Counted from the first letter of the stretch, positions 36,095-45,703 are shown. The stretch: 64,000 bases of DNA from Bacteroidaceae bacterium (GCA_017379075.1 JAFNXL010000005.1:1-64000); one strand, 5' to 3'. Notes: generated by a model from the letters alone, not told the origin. Numbers and translations: made by a program.

Positions 36095-38197
36095 ATGAAA
36101 AAGACTCTACTTTTTGCGTTATTCGCACTGCTGTTTATGGGCAACGTCCATGCAGAAGAAGCCAAGGCCAAACACGTCATATTCATCGGCCTTGACGGAC
36201 TGGGAAGCTATGCCATGGACAAGGCGGACATGCCCAACGTGCGCCACCTGATGGCAGACGGCAGCTATACGTTGGAAAAACGAGTGATAATTCCCTCAAT
36301 GAGCGCACCAAACTGGGCTTCCATGTTCATGGGCGTGGGAGCGGAATCGCACGGTTTCTACAGCAATTCCGGCTCAGTTTCCTACCAACCCACATTCACC
36401 AACGAGAACGGCATTTTCCCCACGGTCTTCTCACAATTCCGCAAGAAATACCCCGACGGTGAAATGGGCTGCTTTATGGAATGGGACGGAATCCGCGTCC
36501 TCATTGACCAAAAGGCTTTCAACAAGACACAGTATGTTTCATATTCCAAGACTGGTGACCAGGCCTGTGCCGAAGCCGCGGCAAAATACATCCGCGAGAA
36601 GAAGCCCAACCTTTTCTTCATCCAACTGGACCAGATTGACCATGTTGGACATGGCGACGGACACAACACACCGGCTTACTATGCCGCACTTCCCGTTGTG
36701 GACAAACAAGTGGGCATACTCATGCAGGCCGTGGCAGACGCCGGCATTTGGGACGAGACCGTATTTGTAATTTCCTCTGACCACGGCGGAACCGGAAAGG
36801 GACACGGCGGCATCAGCATGGAGGAACTGCGAACACCGTTCATCATCTGCGGAAAGGGCATCCAAAAAGGGCATCAGATTACAGAACCGATGGTCCAGTA
36901 TGACGTGGCGCCCACCATTGCCCGTGTTCTGGGACTTGATGAGCCGGAATGCTGGCGCGGAAAGGCAGCCAAGGTATTCAGCGAGGCAAACGCCGACGTC
37001 CACAACTATGTGAACGGTATCTGCACCGATGAGGATTGCGAAAATCCATACGAGGAACCCCAATTGGCAGACGGATGTTACCAACTGGCAAACGCCGGCA
37101 ATCTCATCTGGTTTGGAAAGCGTGTCAACTTCGGCTTCACTGACATCAATGCCGTGATGACGGCAGACATCGACCTGGAAGGAATTTCATGGGCACCCAT
37201 CTGCGAACGCAACGCCACAAACCCCTACAAGGGCACCTTTGACGGACAGGGTCACAGCATCCTGAACTTCTTCTGCGACGCTCCCGCACAGGAAATTACG
37301 GGCGCTTCCTTCATCGGCGGTCTGAGCGGAACGCTCCAGAACCTGAGTATCCACGGCAAGATTGTCGCTTCCGGCGCCAGAAACAGCGTGGTGGGCTATG
37401 CCGATGCGCAGAGCCTCGTCAGCAACGTGCATTCCTATCTGGAGATTGACGCCACAAAGATGAAGTCCAACGACACGGGCGGTGTTATCGGCAGTCTGGG
37501 CGTTGGTGCGGAAGTGGATCGTTGCTCGTTCAGTGGCACGCTCACCGTTTCCGGCAACAGCTATGACGGATTTGGCGGCGTGGTGGGATGGACCAACAGC
37601 GGACGCATCACCAACTGTGCCAACTACGGCACGCTCACCTGCACCGGTCTGGCCAAATGCGAACTAGGCGGTATCGTGGGTGGCGTAAGCAGCAAGGATT
37701 TCTACAAGTTCAGCAATAACCTGAACGTGGGCAGCGTCACCAACACCGCTGCAAACCCGCTCTACACGAACGCCCTCATCGGCCACCTGACAAAATGCAA
37801 CGCCGAGAACGAGATTGAGAACAACTATTTCCTCACCGGCAGCGCCACACAGGGAATTGGCGGCACGGGAGCCAAAGAGCAAGCCGTGAGCGTGAACACC
37901 GCACAGCTTGCAAGCGGAGAGGTAGCCTACCAACTCAACCTGGGCCGCACAGACAGCATCGCCTGGTTCCAGACACTGGGCGAAGACAGCCATCCCGTAC
38001 TGTTCTCCGACCACAAGATCGTCTACAAGAACGAGAACGGCACCTATTACAACGGAGAGGACGCCATCAACGGCGTTGCCCAAGACAAGGCGGCCTCCGC
38101 ACTCGCCGGCACCTACAATCTGAAAGGCCAGAAGGTGGGGCAACCCCAGAAAAGCAAGGACATCTATATTGTCAAGGGGAAAAAGGTGCTGAAATAA
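36095..38197 (+). CDS. Type I phosphodiesterase (alkaline phosphatase superfamily) fused to a GLUG-like module
   Basis: 700 residues with a signal peptide (MKKTLLFALFALLFMGNVHA). Residues about 27-290 form a nucleotide pyrophosphatase/phosphodiesterase-type domain. Metal ligands are in 'FIGLDGLGSYAM', the nucleophile is probably Ser in 'IPSMSAPNWASMFMG', and further metal ligands are in 'QLDQIDHVGHGDGH' and 'ISSDHGGTGKGHGG'. From residue about 304 ('HNYVNGICTDEDC') to 650 it carries the same GLUG-like module as the preceding gene. It ends in a type IX tail ('GTYNLKGQKVGQP' ... 'IVKGKKVLK'). It probably cleaves phosphodiesters at the cell surface; the substrate is unknown. The beta-helix gene starts 20 bp downstream, so the two form an operon. 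Confidence 0.87.
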   Translation: MKKTLLFALFALLFMGNVHAEEAKAKHVIFIGLDGLGSYAMDKADMPNVRHLMADGSYTLEKRVIIPSMSAPNWASMFMGVGAESHGFYSNSGSVSYQPTFTNENGIFPTVFSQFRKKYPDGEMGCFMEWDGIRVLIDQKAFNKTQYVSYSKTGDQACAEAAAKYIREKKPNLFFIQLDQIDHVGHGDGHNTPAYYAALPVVDKQVGILMQAVADAGIWDETVFVISSDHGGTGKGHGGISMEELRTPFIICGKGIQKGHQITEPMVQYDVAPTIARVLGLDEPECWRGKAAKVFSEANADVHNYVNGICTDEDCENPYEEPQLADGCYQLANAGNLIWFGKRVNFGFTDINAVMTADIDLEGISWAPICERNATNPYKGTFDGQGHSILNFFCDAPAQEITGASFIGGLSGTLQNLSIHGKIVASGARNSVVGYADAQSLVSNVHSYLEIDATKMKSNDTGGVIGSLGVGAEVDRCSFSGTLTVSGNSYDGFGGVVGWTNSGRITNCANYGTLTCTGLAKCELGGIVGGVSSKDFYKFSNNLNVGSVTNTAANPLYTNALIGHLTKCNAENEIENNYFLTGSATQGIGGTGAKEQAVSVNTAQLASGEVAYQLNLGRTDSIAWFQTLGEDSHPVLFSDHKIVYKNENGTYYNGEDAINGVAQDKAASALAGTYNLKGQKVGQPQKSKDIYIVKGKKVLK

Positions 38198-38217
38198 CAA
38201 AGAAGCAGAATATAATA

Positions 38218-40377
38218 ATGATGAGAACAAGACTGATTGTTTTAACGCTGGCGATGACGCTTTTGCAGAACGTCGTCGCCACTGGTGCCATACACAAACT
38301 GTATGTGTCGCCAACGGGCAGCGATACCAACGACGGCACCGCATCCAAGCCCCTCCAGTCGTTGCAGGGAGCCGTTGCGCGTGCCATAGCGCTTCAGGGA
38401 GACGCTTCGATTGACGGTTTTGTGGTCAATCTCTCGGCTGGGAACCACACCCAGTACGAGGCGCTCGAAATAGACGCTACGCTGCGCAAACCCATTGAGT
38501 TCCGCGGATCGGAGTCGGACAAGCGCACCACCGTTTCGGGCGGCATGCAAGCCGCAAGGTTCACCGCCATTGAGGAAGGCCTCTGGCGGGTGCGCATTCC
38601 CGAAGTGACGCGTTACGGGCTGCGTTTCGAGCAGATTTACATCAATGGCGAACGCCGTTTCCGCGCACAAAGTCCCAACCGCGGCGAGTTTGCCGGCATC
38701 AGACAAGTCAGGCAGATTCCCATCGACTCCACGAATCTGGGGCGCGACATATACGGTTGGGAGGTATTGAACATCACTCCCAACCAGCCCATTCCCTTCG
38801 GCGACAAGTGCCGCACATCCTACATAGGTGAGGGTGCTGCCGACAGCAAGGGAAAAGTGGCTTTGGGACGGCCGCTGATTACCGCATTCCACAAATGGGA
38901 CACCACTCGCCGGCCGCTTCTGCACGTTGACTCCAGCGGTGTGATGACCATTGCCGGCCGTGGCGTTTATCCCTGGAACAAGATTGATGCCCGTTCGCGT
39001 TTCTATGCCGAGAACGACTTCAACTTCCTGGATGCCGAAGGCGAATGGATGCTCTCGGCCGACGGATGGCTGTACTACATCCCCTGCAAGGGAGAGACCG
39101 TGGAAAATACCGTATGCCACATCCCCGTGGCCAAGCAGTTTGTAAGCATCAACGGCAAGGACATGGGGCTACAGGTAGACGGAGTAAAGTTCAGCCACAT
39201 CGACTTCATGTATGCCGCCTATCTTACCCCAGACGAGGGTAACGCACAGATGCAGGCGGCGGCAGGCATCGGCACGGTTGTGGAGGCCAACTTCGCCCGC
39301 AACATCCGCTTTACCGACTGCACCATTGCGCATACCGGACTGGGTGGCGTATGGTTCAAGCGCGGCTGCTCCGACTGCTCGCTGGAACGGTGCCACATAT
39401 ACGACCTGGGCGCAAGCGGAGTGAAGATTGGCGAGACCGCTATCCGGGAGAACCGCGACGAGATTACCCACCACATCCGCATTGACAACAACATCATCCA
39501 GCACGGCGGATACGTCTTCCCCTGCGCCGTGGGCGTAACCATCTTCCACTCGGCTGACAACCAGATTACGCACAACGACATTGCCGACTTCCGCTATACG
39601 GGCGTTTCTGTGGGTTGGAACTGGGGCTACGGCTACAGTCCGGCCAAGCGGAACATCATTGAATACAACCACATCCACCATCTGGGTTGGGCACAGCTCT
39701 CGGATATGGGCGGTGTCTATACACTGGGAATGTCCGAAGGCACATCGGTAAGCCACAACGTACTGCACGACATCTACTCGCTCTACTACGGCGGTTGGGG
39801 ACTCTACACGGACGAAGGCTCATCGGGCATCCGCATAGAGAACAACCTTGTCTACAACTGCAAGAGCGGCGGTTTCCACCAGCACTATGGAAAGGAGAAT
39901 CTTGTACGCAACAACATCTTTGCCGGACAGATACGCACACAGTTGGAAGCGTCCCGCGTGGAGCAGCACCTCTCGTTCGATTTCTCGCACAACATCATCC
40001 ACTACAGCAGCGGAGCGTTGTGCGGCATCAACTGGGCCAAGGTGGGACACAAATCGGACTACAACTGCTATTTCTGCACCGAGGGCGAACAGAAGATCGA
40101 GTTCCAGGGCACCTCGTTCAGCGAGTGGCAGAAAAAAGGACAGGACGTAAATTCCGTGATTGCCGACCCCCAGTTTGCCGACATAGCGGCTAGCGACTTC
40201 ACACCGAAGAACAAGGCCGTGCTCAAGAAGATTGGCTTTGAGCCATTCGACCCCAACAAGGCCGGTGTCTATGGCTCCAAAAAGTGGCGCAAGAAAGCCC
40301 AGTTGAAGGATGAGCTGAAAGCCGCCTTCGCCAAACTGGTGAACGACTACGAAAAGGAGAAGATTACCGATTGGTAA
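38218..40377 (+). CDS. Secreted right-handed beta-helix protein, probable glycoside hydrolase (GH141-like)
   Basis: 719 residues with a signal peptide (about 1-24). 'KLYVSPTGSDTNDGTASKPLQSL' is the usual opening of pectate-lyase-type parallel beta-helices, followed by 'RQ/EQIYINGERRFRAQSPN'-type sequence and many short beta-helix turns ('IRIDNNIIQHGG', 'NIIEYNHIHHLG', 'IRIENNLVYNCKSGGFHQHYG'). This layout resembles the GH141 and related families (fucose- or xylose-linked substrates), but I cannot fix the family or the catalytic acids. No type IX tail is seen at the C-terminus, so it may be periplasmic. Twenty base pairs after the phosphodiesterase gene. Confidence 0.78.
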   Translation: MMRTRLIVLTLAMTLLQNVVATGAIHKLYVSPTGSDTNDGTASKPLQSLQGAVARAIALQGDASIDGFVVNLSAGNHTQYEALEIDATLRKPIEFRGSESDKRTTVSGGMQAARFTAIEEGLWRVRIPEVTRYGLRFEQIYINGERRFRAQSPNRGEFAGIRQVRQIPIDSTNLGRDIYGWEVLNITPNQPIPFGDKCRTSYIGEGAADSKGKVALGRPLITAFHKWDTTRRPLLHVDSSGVMTIAGRGVYPWNKIDARSRFYAENDFNFLDAEGEWMLSADGWLYYIPCKGETVENTVCHIPVAKQFVSINGKDMGLQVDGVKFSHIDFMYAAYLTPDEGNAQMQAAAGIGTVVEANFARNIRFTDCTIAHTGLGGVWFKRGCSDCSLERCHIYDLGASGVKIGETAIRENRDEITHHIRIDNNIIQHGGYVFPCAVGVTIFHSADNQITHNDIADFRYTGVSVGWNWGYGYSPAKRNIIEYNHIHHLGWAQLSDMGGVYTLGMSEGTSVSHNVLHDIYSLYYGGWGLYTDEGSSGIRIENNLVYNCKSGGFHQHYGKENLVRNNIFAGQIRTQLEASRVEQHLSFDFSHNIIHYSSGALCGINWAKVGHKSDYNCYFCTEGEQKIEFQGTSFSEWQKKGQDVNSVIADPQFADIAASDFTPKNKAVLKKIGFEPFDPNKAGVYGSKKWRKKAQLKDELKAAFAKLVNDYEKEKITDW

Positions 40378-40382
40378 ACGCG

Positions 40383-40417
40383 ATGAGCAGTGAGCAGTGA
40401 GTTATGAGCTTTGTGAC
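40383..40417. repeat. 7-bp repeat run (about five units) after the beta-helix gene
   Basis: Five successive heptamers of type rTGAGyw: ATGAGCA, GTGAGCA, GTGAGTT, ATGAGCT, then the degenerate TTGTGAC. The run starts five bases after the stop codon. A similar run follows the CE15 gene at 47926. Confidence 0.55.
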
Positions 40418-40484
40418 TCTAAAACCACAGTTTTGATGGTTCCTGCCCCCTGAGACGAGTCAAAAAGATCGTTTTGGTTGTGTT

Positions 40485-40536
40485 AAAAACACAGACGCAT
40501 TGACCAGAAATTGAAGGTCAATGCGTCTGTTTTGTA
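40485..40536. terminator. Bidirectional terminator between beta-helix gene and ispB
   Basis: A perfect 15-bp stem (ACAGACGCATTGACC and complement, 40491-40530) with TTTTG on the plus side and, read from the other strand, GTTTTTAA. It lies between converging genes and can serve both. Confidence 0.8.
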
Positions 40537-40556
40537 TCTTTAGGCGAGAGCGGAAA

Positions 40557-41531
40557 TTACTTGTTACGCTGCGCCACGTAGTCCACATAGAGGCGGAGGG
40601 CGTCAGCCACATCCTTGTCGGCATTGTCGGGAATGAGCCCCGAAGCCATGTAACGGAACTCGTCCATGGCCCATTCGGCATAGGCAATGCCTTCCTGTTG
40701 ACGGGTGAAGGATACGAGTTCGGCAATCTGTTCGGCCGTTGCTTCTCCGCGGCGTACGGCAAGGGCAAGAGCTGTCATCTCGGGCGTGGCGGCCTTGTTG
40801 AGGGCATGAATAACGGGCAGTGTCAGTTTGCCTTCCTTCATGTCGTTTCCTGCGGGCTTTCCTGTATCGGCCTTGTCATCGAAGTCGAAGATGTCGTCGC
40901 GAAGCTGGAAACACGTTCCCGTGAGCTGTCCGAACCTGCGCATACGCTCCACCTCGTCCTCGTTTCCACCGGCCAGAATGGTACCCACCTGGGCGCAGGC
41001 GGAAAAGAGCGAGGCCGTCTTCTTGCGGATGACCTCGTAATAGGTCTTTTCGTTGAAATCCTCAGACTTTGTGTTGGCCAGCTGCAGCAACTCACCGTCG
41101 GCAAGCGTCTGGCCAAGCTGCGCCACCACACTCACCACCGCGGTATTGCCGGTCTGTGCGGCATGCATCAGCGCCACGCTGAGTAGATAGTCGCCCACCA
41201 GCACGGCCACCTTGTTGTTTGTGAGCGCATTGACAGAAAGCTGTCCGCGGCGGCAGTCGCTCTCGTCCACCACATCGTCATGCACAAGACTGGCCGTGTG
41301 CAACAATTCCAGCGCCACAGCGGCATGCAGGACAGCCTCGTTCACCTGGCCGGCCAGACGGGCGCAAAGCAACACCATGAGCGGCCTCATCTGCTTGCCT
41401 GTGCGGTTCTTCAGATGCTGCAAGGCCAGGTTCAGCAACGGGTTTTCGTGGCTGAGCGCTGCCGAGAACATTTCGGCAAACTGTTTCAATTCCCCTTTGA
41501 CGGGAGCCTGTATACTTTCCAAATGGTTCAC
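40557..41531 (-). CDS. ispB: Polyprenyl (octaprenyl-type) diphosphate synthase
   Basis: 324 residues from this start. Extends allylic diphosphates with isopentenyl diphosphate to make the menaquinone side chain, which the frd complex needs. Both Asp-rich motifs are present: 'LVHDDVVDESDCRRG' (first) and 'LRDDIFDFDDKAD' (second), plus 'GKQMRPLMVLL' near the N-terminus. An ATG at 41582 would give 341 residues, but a perfect -7 box lies inside that stretch and the family's usual opening ('L-SI-APVKGEL') begins here, so I prefer the GTG at 41531. The start remains uncertain; the 3' end is firm. Divergent from polA. Confidence 0.88.
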   Translation of the reverse strand: MNHLESIQAPVKGELKQFAEMFSAALSHENPLLNLALQHLKNRTGKQMRPLMVLLCARLAGQVNEAVLHAAVALELLHTASLVHDDVVDESDCRRGQLSVNALTNNKVAVLVGDYLLSVALMHAAQTGNTAVVSVVAQLGQTLADGELLQLANTKSEDFNEKTYYEVIRKKTASLFSACAQVGTILAGGNEDEVERMRRFGQLTGTCFQLRDDIFDFDDKADTGKPAGNDMKEGKLTLPVIHALNKAATPEMTALALAVRRGEATAEQIAELVSFTRQQEGIAYAEWAMDEFRYMASGLIPDNADKDVADALRLYVDYVAQRNK

Positions 41532-41551
41532 AATATTCAGTGTTTGAGATG

Positions 41552-41583
41552 CAAATTTACACAAAAAAGACAACCAATTCATA
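41552..41583 (-). promoter_or_regulatory. Promoter for ispB
   Basis: Minus-strand -7 box TAAATTTG (41559-41552, perfect) with TATG (41583-41580, three of four bases) 20 bp upstream. Transcription would start near 41545, downstream of the ATG at 41582, which argues for a start at 41531. Confidence 0.55.
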
Positions 41584-41621
41584 TTTTTTGACTAAATTTA
41601 CCACAAAATTATCAGAAATAC

Positions 41622-44405
41622 ATGGACAAACTCTTTCTTCTCGATGCATACGCCCTTATCTTCAGGGCCTATTATGCCTTTATCAAGAATCCGCGCATCA
41701 ACTCCAAGGGCGAGAACACATCGGCCATACTGGGTTTTGTGAACACCCTTGAAGAGGTGCTTGCCAAGGAGCAACCCACCCACATCGGTGTGGCCTTTGA
41801 CCCCGCAGGCGGCACCTTCCGCCACGAAGCCTACCCCGAATACAAGGCCCAGCGCGAGGCCACACCCGAGAGCATCCGCTTTGCCGTGCCCCATATCAAG
41901 GAGATTCTGGCGGCCTATCACATCCCGGTGCTGGAGGTAGCGGGCTTTGAGGCCGACGATGTCATCGGCACCCTGGCCTGCCAAGCCGACGCACGTCAGA
42001 TCAGAACCTACCTGATGACGCCCGACAAAGATTATGGTCAGTTGGTGACGGAAAATGTCAGCATCTACCGTCCTTCCATCGGCAAGAACGGTGCGGAAAT
42101 CATGGGTCCGGAACAGGTAATGGCCAAATGGGGACTCTCCCACCCCTCGCAGGTCATTGACATGCTGGGACTGATGGGCGACGCCTCGGACAACATTCCG
42201 GGCTGCCCCGGTGTGGGAGAAAAGACAGCGATGAAGCTGATACAGGACTTCGGCAGCGTGGAAAACCTGCTGGCGCAGACCGACCAGCTAAAAGGTGCCC
42301 TACAGAAGAAGGTGACGGAGAACACCGAGCAGATACGCCTGAGCAAATGGCTCGCCACCATCAGCACGGAAGTGCCCGTAACGCTGGACATGGAAGCGCT
42401 GGCCATCCAAGAACCGGACAAGGAGCGCCTGAAAGCTCTCTTTGAGGACCTGGAGTTCCGGGCATTGACGCAAAAGATGTTCGCTCCCCAGCCTGCCGCC
42501 ACAAAAAAGAACAGCATGCCTATCCAGGGTGACCTTTTCGAAGGGTTCGGCACGGAAAGCACAACCGCCGTTGAACTCCCCACCGAGGAAGAGCCGGAAG
42601 CGGAAACTCTGCTCTGCTACGATGCGGAAAAGACTGCCTATAAAATGGCCGACACGCCGGAGGAACGGCAGGCGCTGATGCAGGTGCTGATGCAGGCAAA
42701 AGCCGTGAGCATGGACACCGAAACCACCGGCACCGAAGCGCTGGACGCGCGGTTGGTTGGCATGAGTTTTGCCGTGGAGGAGGGAGAAGCCTGGTACGTT
42801 CCCGTGGTACAGGACGAAAACATTGTGGAGGAGTTCCGTCCCTTCTACGAATGTCCCGACATTCTGAAAGTGGGACAAAACATAAAGTACGACCTGCAAG
42901 TGCTGCGCAACTACGGCATCCGTCTGGCCGGCCCCATGGCCGACACCATGATTGCCCACTACCTGCTGCACCCCGAAATGCGCCACGGAATGGACTATCT
43001 GGCCGAAGCCTATCTGCGCTACCGCACCATCCCCATCACAGATCTCATCGGTTCCGGAAAGCAACAGAAGTCCATGGCCGACCTCTCTCCGGAAGAAATC
43101 CGTGTCTATGCCTGCGAAGACGCCGACATTACGCTGCGGCTCCACCACCTCTTCCTTCCACAGTTGAAGGAACAGAACCTGCTTCCTCTCTTTGAAGACT
43201 TGGAAATGCCGCTCGTTGCCGTACTGGCTGAAATGGAGCGCAACGGCGTTTGCCTGGACACCGCCGCCCTGCACGAGACCTCCGGAAAGTTCACCCGTCT
43301 GATGGAAGACCTGGAAAAGGAAATCCATGCGCTGGCCGGAATGGAATTCAACATTGCCTCGCCCAAACAGGTGGGCGAAGTGCTTTTCGACCGTCTGCAA
43401 ATCACCTCCAAGCCCAAGAAGACCAAGACCGGACAATACGTCACCAGCGAGGACGTGCTGGAAAGCCTGCGCAGCAAACACCCCATTGTGGAAAAGATTC
43501 TGGAGCACCGCGGCGTAAAGAAGCTGCTGGGCACATACGTCGATGCCCTGCCCCTACTTATCAACCCGCGCACCGGACACATCCACACCAACTTCAACCA
43601 GACCATCACCACCACCGGCCGCCTTTCGAGTAGCAATCCCAACCTGCAGAACATTCCCGTGCGCGATGCCATGGGAAAGGAAGTGCGCAAGGCGTTTGTA
43701 TCCTGCCCCGGCGATTTGTTCTTCAGCGCCGACTACAGCCAGATTGAACTGCGCATCATGGCCCATCTGAGCCAAGACACCAACCTGATTGACGCCTTCA
43801 TGCAGGGACATGACATCCACACCGCCACCGCGGCAAAAATCTTCAAGAAGGAACTGTCAGAAGTGACGGCCGACGAACGCCGAAAGGCCAAAACCGCCAA
43901 CTTCGGCATCATCTATGGCATCAGCGCCTTCGGACTGGCAGAGCGCATGGGCGTGAGCCGCACCGAGGCCAAGCAGCTCATTGACGAGTACTTCATCACC
44001 TATCCCGGTGTGAAGGCCTATATGGACCGCAGCATTGCCATGGCACGCGAAGAAGGTTTCACCACCACCCTATGGCAACGCCGCTGCTATCTGCCCGACA
44101 TCAACAGCCACAACGCCACCGTGCGCGGATATGCCGAGCGCAACGCCATAAACGCCCCCATCCAAGGAACCGCCGCCGACATCATAAAGGTGGCCATGGT
44201 GCGCATCCACAAACGCATGCAGGCCGAGGGCGTACAGAGCCGAATGATACTGCAAGTGCATGACGAACTCAACTTCAGCGTGCCACCCCACGAGAAGGAA
44301 ACCATCCAACGCATAGTGATTGAAGAGATGCAGGCTGCCGCCCAACTGCGCGTCCCCCTGATTGCCGACTGTGGATGGGGCGAAAACTGGCTGGAGGCGC
44401 ATTGA
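41622..44405 (+). CDS. polA: DNA polymerase I
   Basis: 927 residues, three-domain polymerase for Okazaki-fragment maturation and repair. N-terminal 5' nuclease (about 1-290: 'LFLLDAYALIFRAYYAF', 'EADDVIGTLA', 'GDASDNIPGCPGVGEKTA'). A 3'-5' exonuclease domain (about 340-520) keeps the D-x-E motif ('VSMDTETTG') and 'YACEDADITLRL', so proofreading is probably active. The polymerase domain has 'FFSADYSQIELRIMAH' (motif A), 'RRKAKTANFGIIYG' (motif B) and 'MILQVHDELNFSVP' (motif C). It runs divergently from ispB; the ATG is 39 bp from the longer possible ispB start. Confidence 0.97.
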   Translation: MDKLFLLDAYALIFRAYYAFIKNPRINSKGENTSAILGFVNTLEEVLAKEQPTHIGVAFDPAGGTFRHEAYPEYKAQREATPESIRFAVPHIKEILAAYHIPVLEVAGFEADDVIGTLACQADARQIRTYLMTPDKDYGQLVTENVSIYRPSIGKNGAEIMGPEQVMAKWGLSHPSQVIDMLGLMGDASDNIPGCPGVGEKTAMKLIQDFGSVENLLAQTDQLKGALQKKVTENTEQIRLSKWLATISTEVPVTLDMEALAIQEPDKERLKALFEDLEFRALTQKMFAPQPAATKKNSMPIQGDLFEGFGTESTTAVELPTEEEPEAETLLCYDAEKTAYKMADTPEERQALMQVLMQAKAVSMDTETTGTEALDARLVGMSFAVEEGEAWYVPVVQDENIVEEFRPFYECPDILKVGQNIKYDLQVLRNYGIRLAGPMADTMIAHYLLHPEMRHGMDYLAEAYLRYRTIPITDLIGSGKQQKSMADLSPEEIRVYACEDADITLRLHHLFLPQLKEQNLLPLFEDLEMPLVAVLAEMERNGVCLDTAALHETSGKFTRLMEDLEKEIHALAGMEFNIASPKQVGEVLFDRLQITSKPKKTKTGQYVTSEDVLESLRSKHPIVEKILEHRGVKKLLGTYVDALPLLINPRTGHIHTNFNQTITTTGRLSSSNPNLQNIPVRDAMGKEVRKAFVSCPGDLFFSADYSQIELRIMAHLSQDTNLIDAFMQGHDIHTATAAKIFKKELSEVTADERRKAKTANFGIIYGISAFGLAERMGVSRTEAKQLIDEYFITYPGVKAYMDRSIAMAREEGFTTTLWQRRCYLPDINSHNATVRGYAERNAINAPIQGTAADIIKVAMVRIHKRMQAEGVQSRMILQVHDELNFSVPPHEKETIQRIVIEEMQAAAQLRVPLIADCGWGENWLEAH

Positions 44406-44494
44406 CGGAAGCGGACACAACCGAAAAGAGTGGTTTACAGCGGTAAAATGCCGATTTATACCCCCACTCCGCCCCGAATCTCGTTTTTTTTGAC

Positions 44495-44502
44495 TAATTT
44501 TG
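44495..44502 (+). promoter_or_regulatory. -7 box for ychF
   Basis: TAATTTTG, a perfect TAnnTTTG, 54 bp before the ychF ATG. The -33 region is not consensus. Confidence 0.5.
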
Positions 44503-44556
44503 CACCCAATATAATAAACATCATTAATCCTAACTTAGCAAAAACAAAGAATATAT

Positions 44557-45660
44557 ATGGCACTGAAAGCTGGAATCGTAGGACTGCCCAACGTAGGCAA
44601 ATCCACCCTTTTTAATTGTCTGAGCAGCGCAAAGGCGCAGGCTGCCAACTTCCCCTTCTGCACCATCGACGCCCAAATGGGCCAGGTGAGCGTTCCCGAC
44701 GAGCGTCTGACCAAACTGGCCGAGCTGGTACACCCCGGACGCATTGTACCCGCTGTCTGTGACATTGTGGACATTGCCGGACTGGTGAAGGGCGCCAGCA
44801 AGGGCGAAGGACTGGGCAACCAGTTCCTGGCCAACATCCGCGAGTGCGATGCCATCATCCACGTGCTCCGCTGCTTTGACGACCCCAACATCGTCCATGT
44901 AGACGGCAGCGTGGATCCCGTCCGCGACAAGGAAATCATCGATGCCGAGCTGCAACTGAAAGACCTGGAAACAGTGGAGAACCGCATAAAGAAAGTGGAG
45001 AAGCAAGCCAAGGTGGGCGGTGACAAGGCTGCCAAAATAGAATATGACGTGCTGATGAAGTTCCGCGATGCCCTGAACCAGGGACTCAGCGCACGCACCG
45101 TCGCCTTTGACACCGAAGAGGAAGAAGAGGCCGCCAAGAACCAGTTCCTGCTCACCACCAAACCCGTACTCTACGTCTGCAACGTGGACGACGTGAGCGC
45201 GGCAGAGGGCAACGCCTTCACACAGGCCGTGGCAGAAGCCATCAAGGGCGAGAACGCTGAAATGCTCATCATCAGCGCCCAGACCGAGGCTGACATTGCC
45301 GAGCTGGAGACCTACGAAGAAAAACAGATGTTCCTGGAAGACATGGGACTGAGCGAGAGCGGATGCAACCGTCTTATCAAGGCCATCTATCACCTGCTCA
45401 CCCTGCAGACCTTCATCACCGCCGGCGAGATGGAGGTGAAGGCATGGACCTTCCGCCGCGGCTGGAAAGCACCCCAATGCGCCGGCGTAATCCACACCGA
45501 CTTTGAGAAAGGCTTCATCCGCGCCGAAGTGATCAAGTATGACGACTACATCAAGTACGGCTCCGAATCTGCCGTTCGCGACGCAGGAAAGATGAGCGTG
45601 GAAGGAAAGGAATACGAGGTGCAGGACGGCGACATCATGCACTTCCGCTTCAATGTCTGA
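44557..45660 (+). CDS. ychF: Redox-regulated ATPase YchF
   Basis: 367 residues, Obg-like P-loop protein that prefers ATP and binds the ribosome. Walker A 'GLPNVGKSTLFN' near residue 8, the switch region 'DIVDIAGLVKGASKGEGLGNQFL', and a coiled-coil segment (about 130-200). The C-terminal TGS domain ('FITAGEMEVKAWTFRRG', 'KGFIRAEVI') is complete. Normal length. lgt follows after 43 bp. Confidence 0.96.
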   Translation: MALKAGIVGLPNVGKSTLFNCLSSAKAQAANFPFCTIDAQMGQVSVPDERLTKLAELVHPGRIVPAVCDIVDIAGLVKGASKGEGLGNQFLANIRECDAIIHVLRCFDDPNIVHVDGSVDPVRDKEIIDAELQLKDLETVENRIKKVEKQAKVGGDKAAKIEYDVLMKFRDALNQGLSARTVAFDTEEEEEAAKNQFLLTTKPVLYVCNVDDVSAAEGNAFTQAVAEAIKGENAEMLIISAQTEADIAELETYEEKQMFLEDMGLSESGCNRLIKAIYHLLTLQTFITAGEMEVKAWTFRRGWKAPQCAGVIHTDFEKGFIRAEVIKYDDYIKYGSESAVRDAGKMSVEGKEYEVQDGDIMHFRFNV

Positions 45661-45703
45661 TATATCCCTCCACCCCCATTCCCCCAACTAAAAGGAAAGC
45701 ATC

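Noticed and set aside
31328-40377. A polysaccharide utilisation locus
   Set aside because: No SusC/SusD pair, hybrid two-component sensor or ECF sigma/anti-sigma pair is seen in the window.
42300-43508. Long minus-strand frame in polA (402 codons), and similar ones at 46721-47866, 44530-45687 and 62484-63866
   Set aside because: All are complementary to well-supported genes, lack family motifs and have no promoter.
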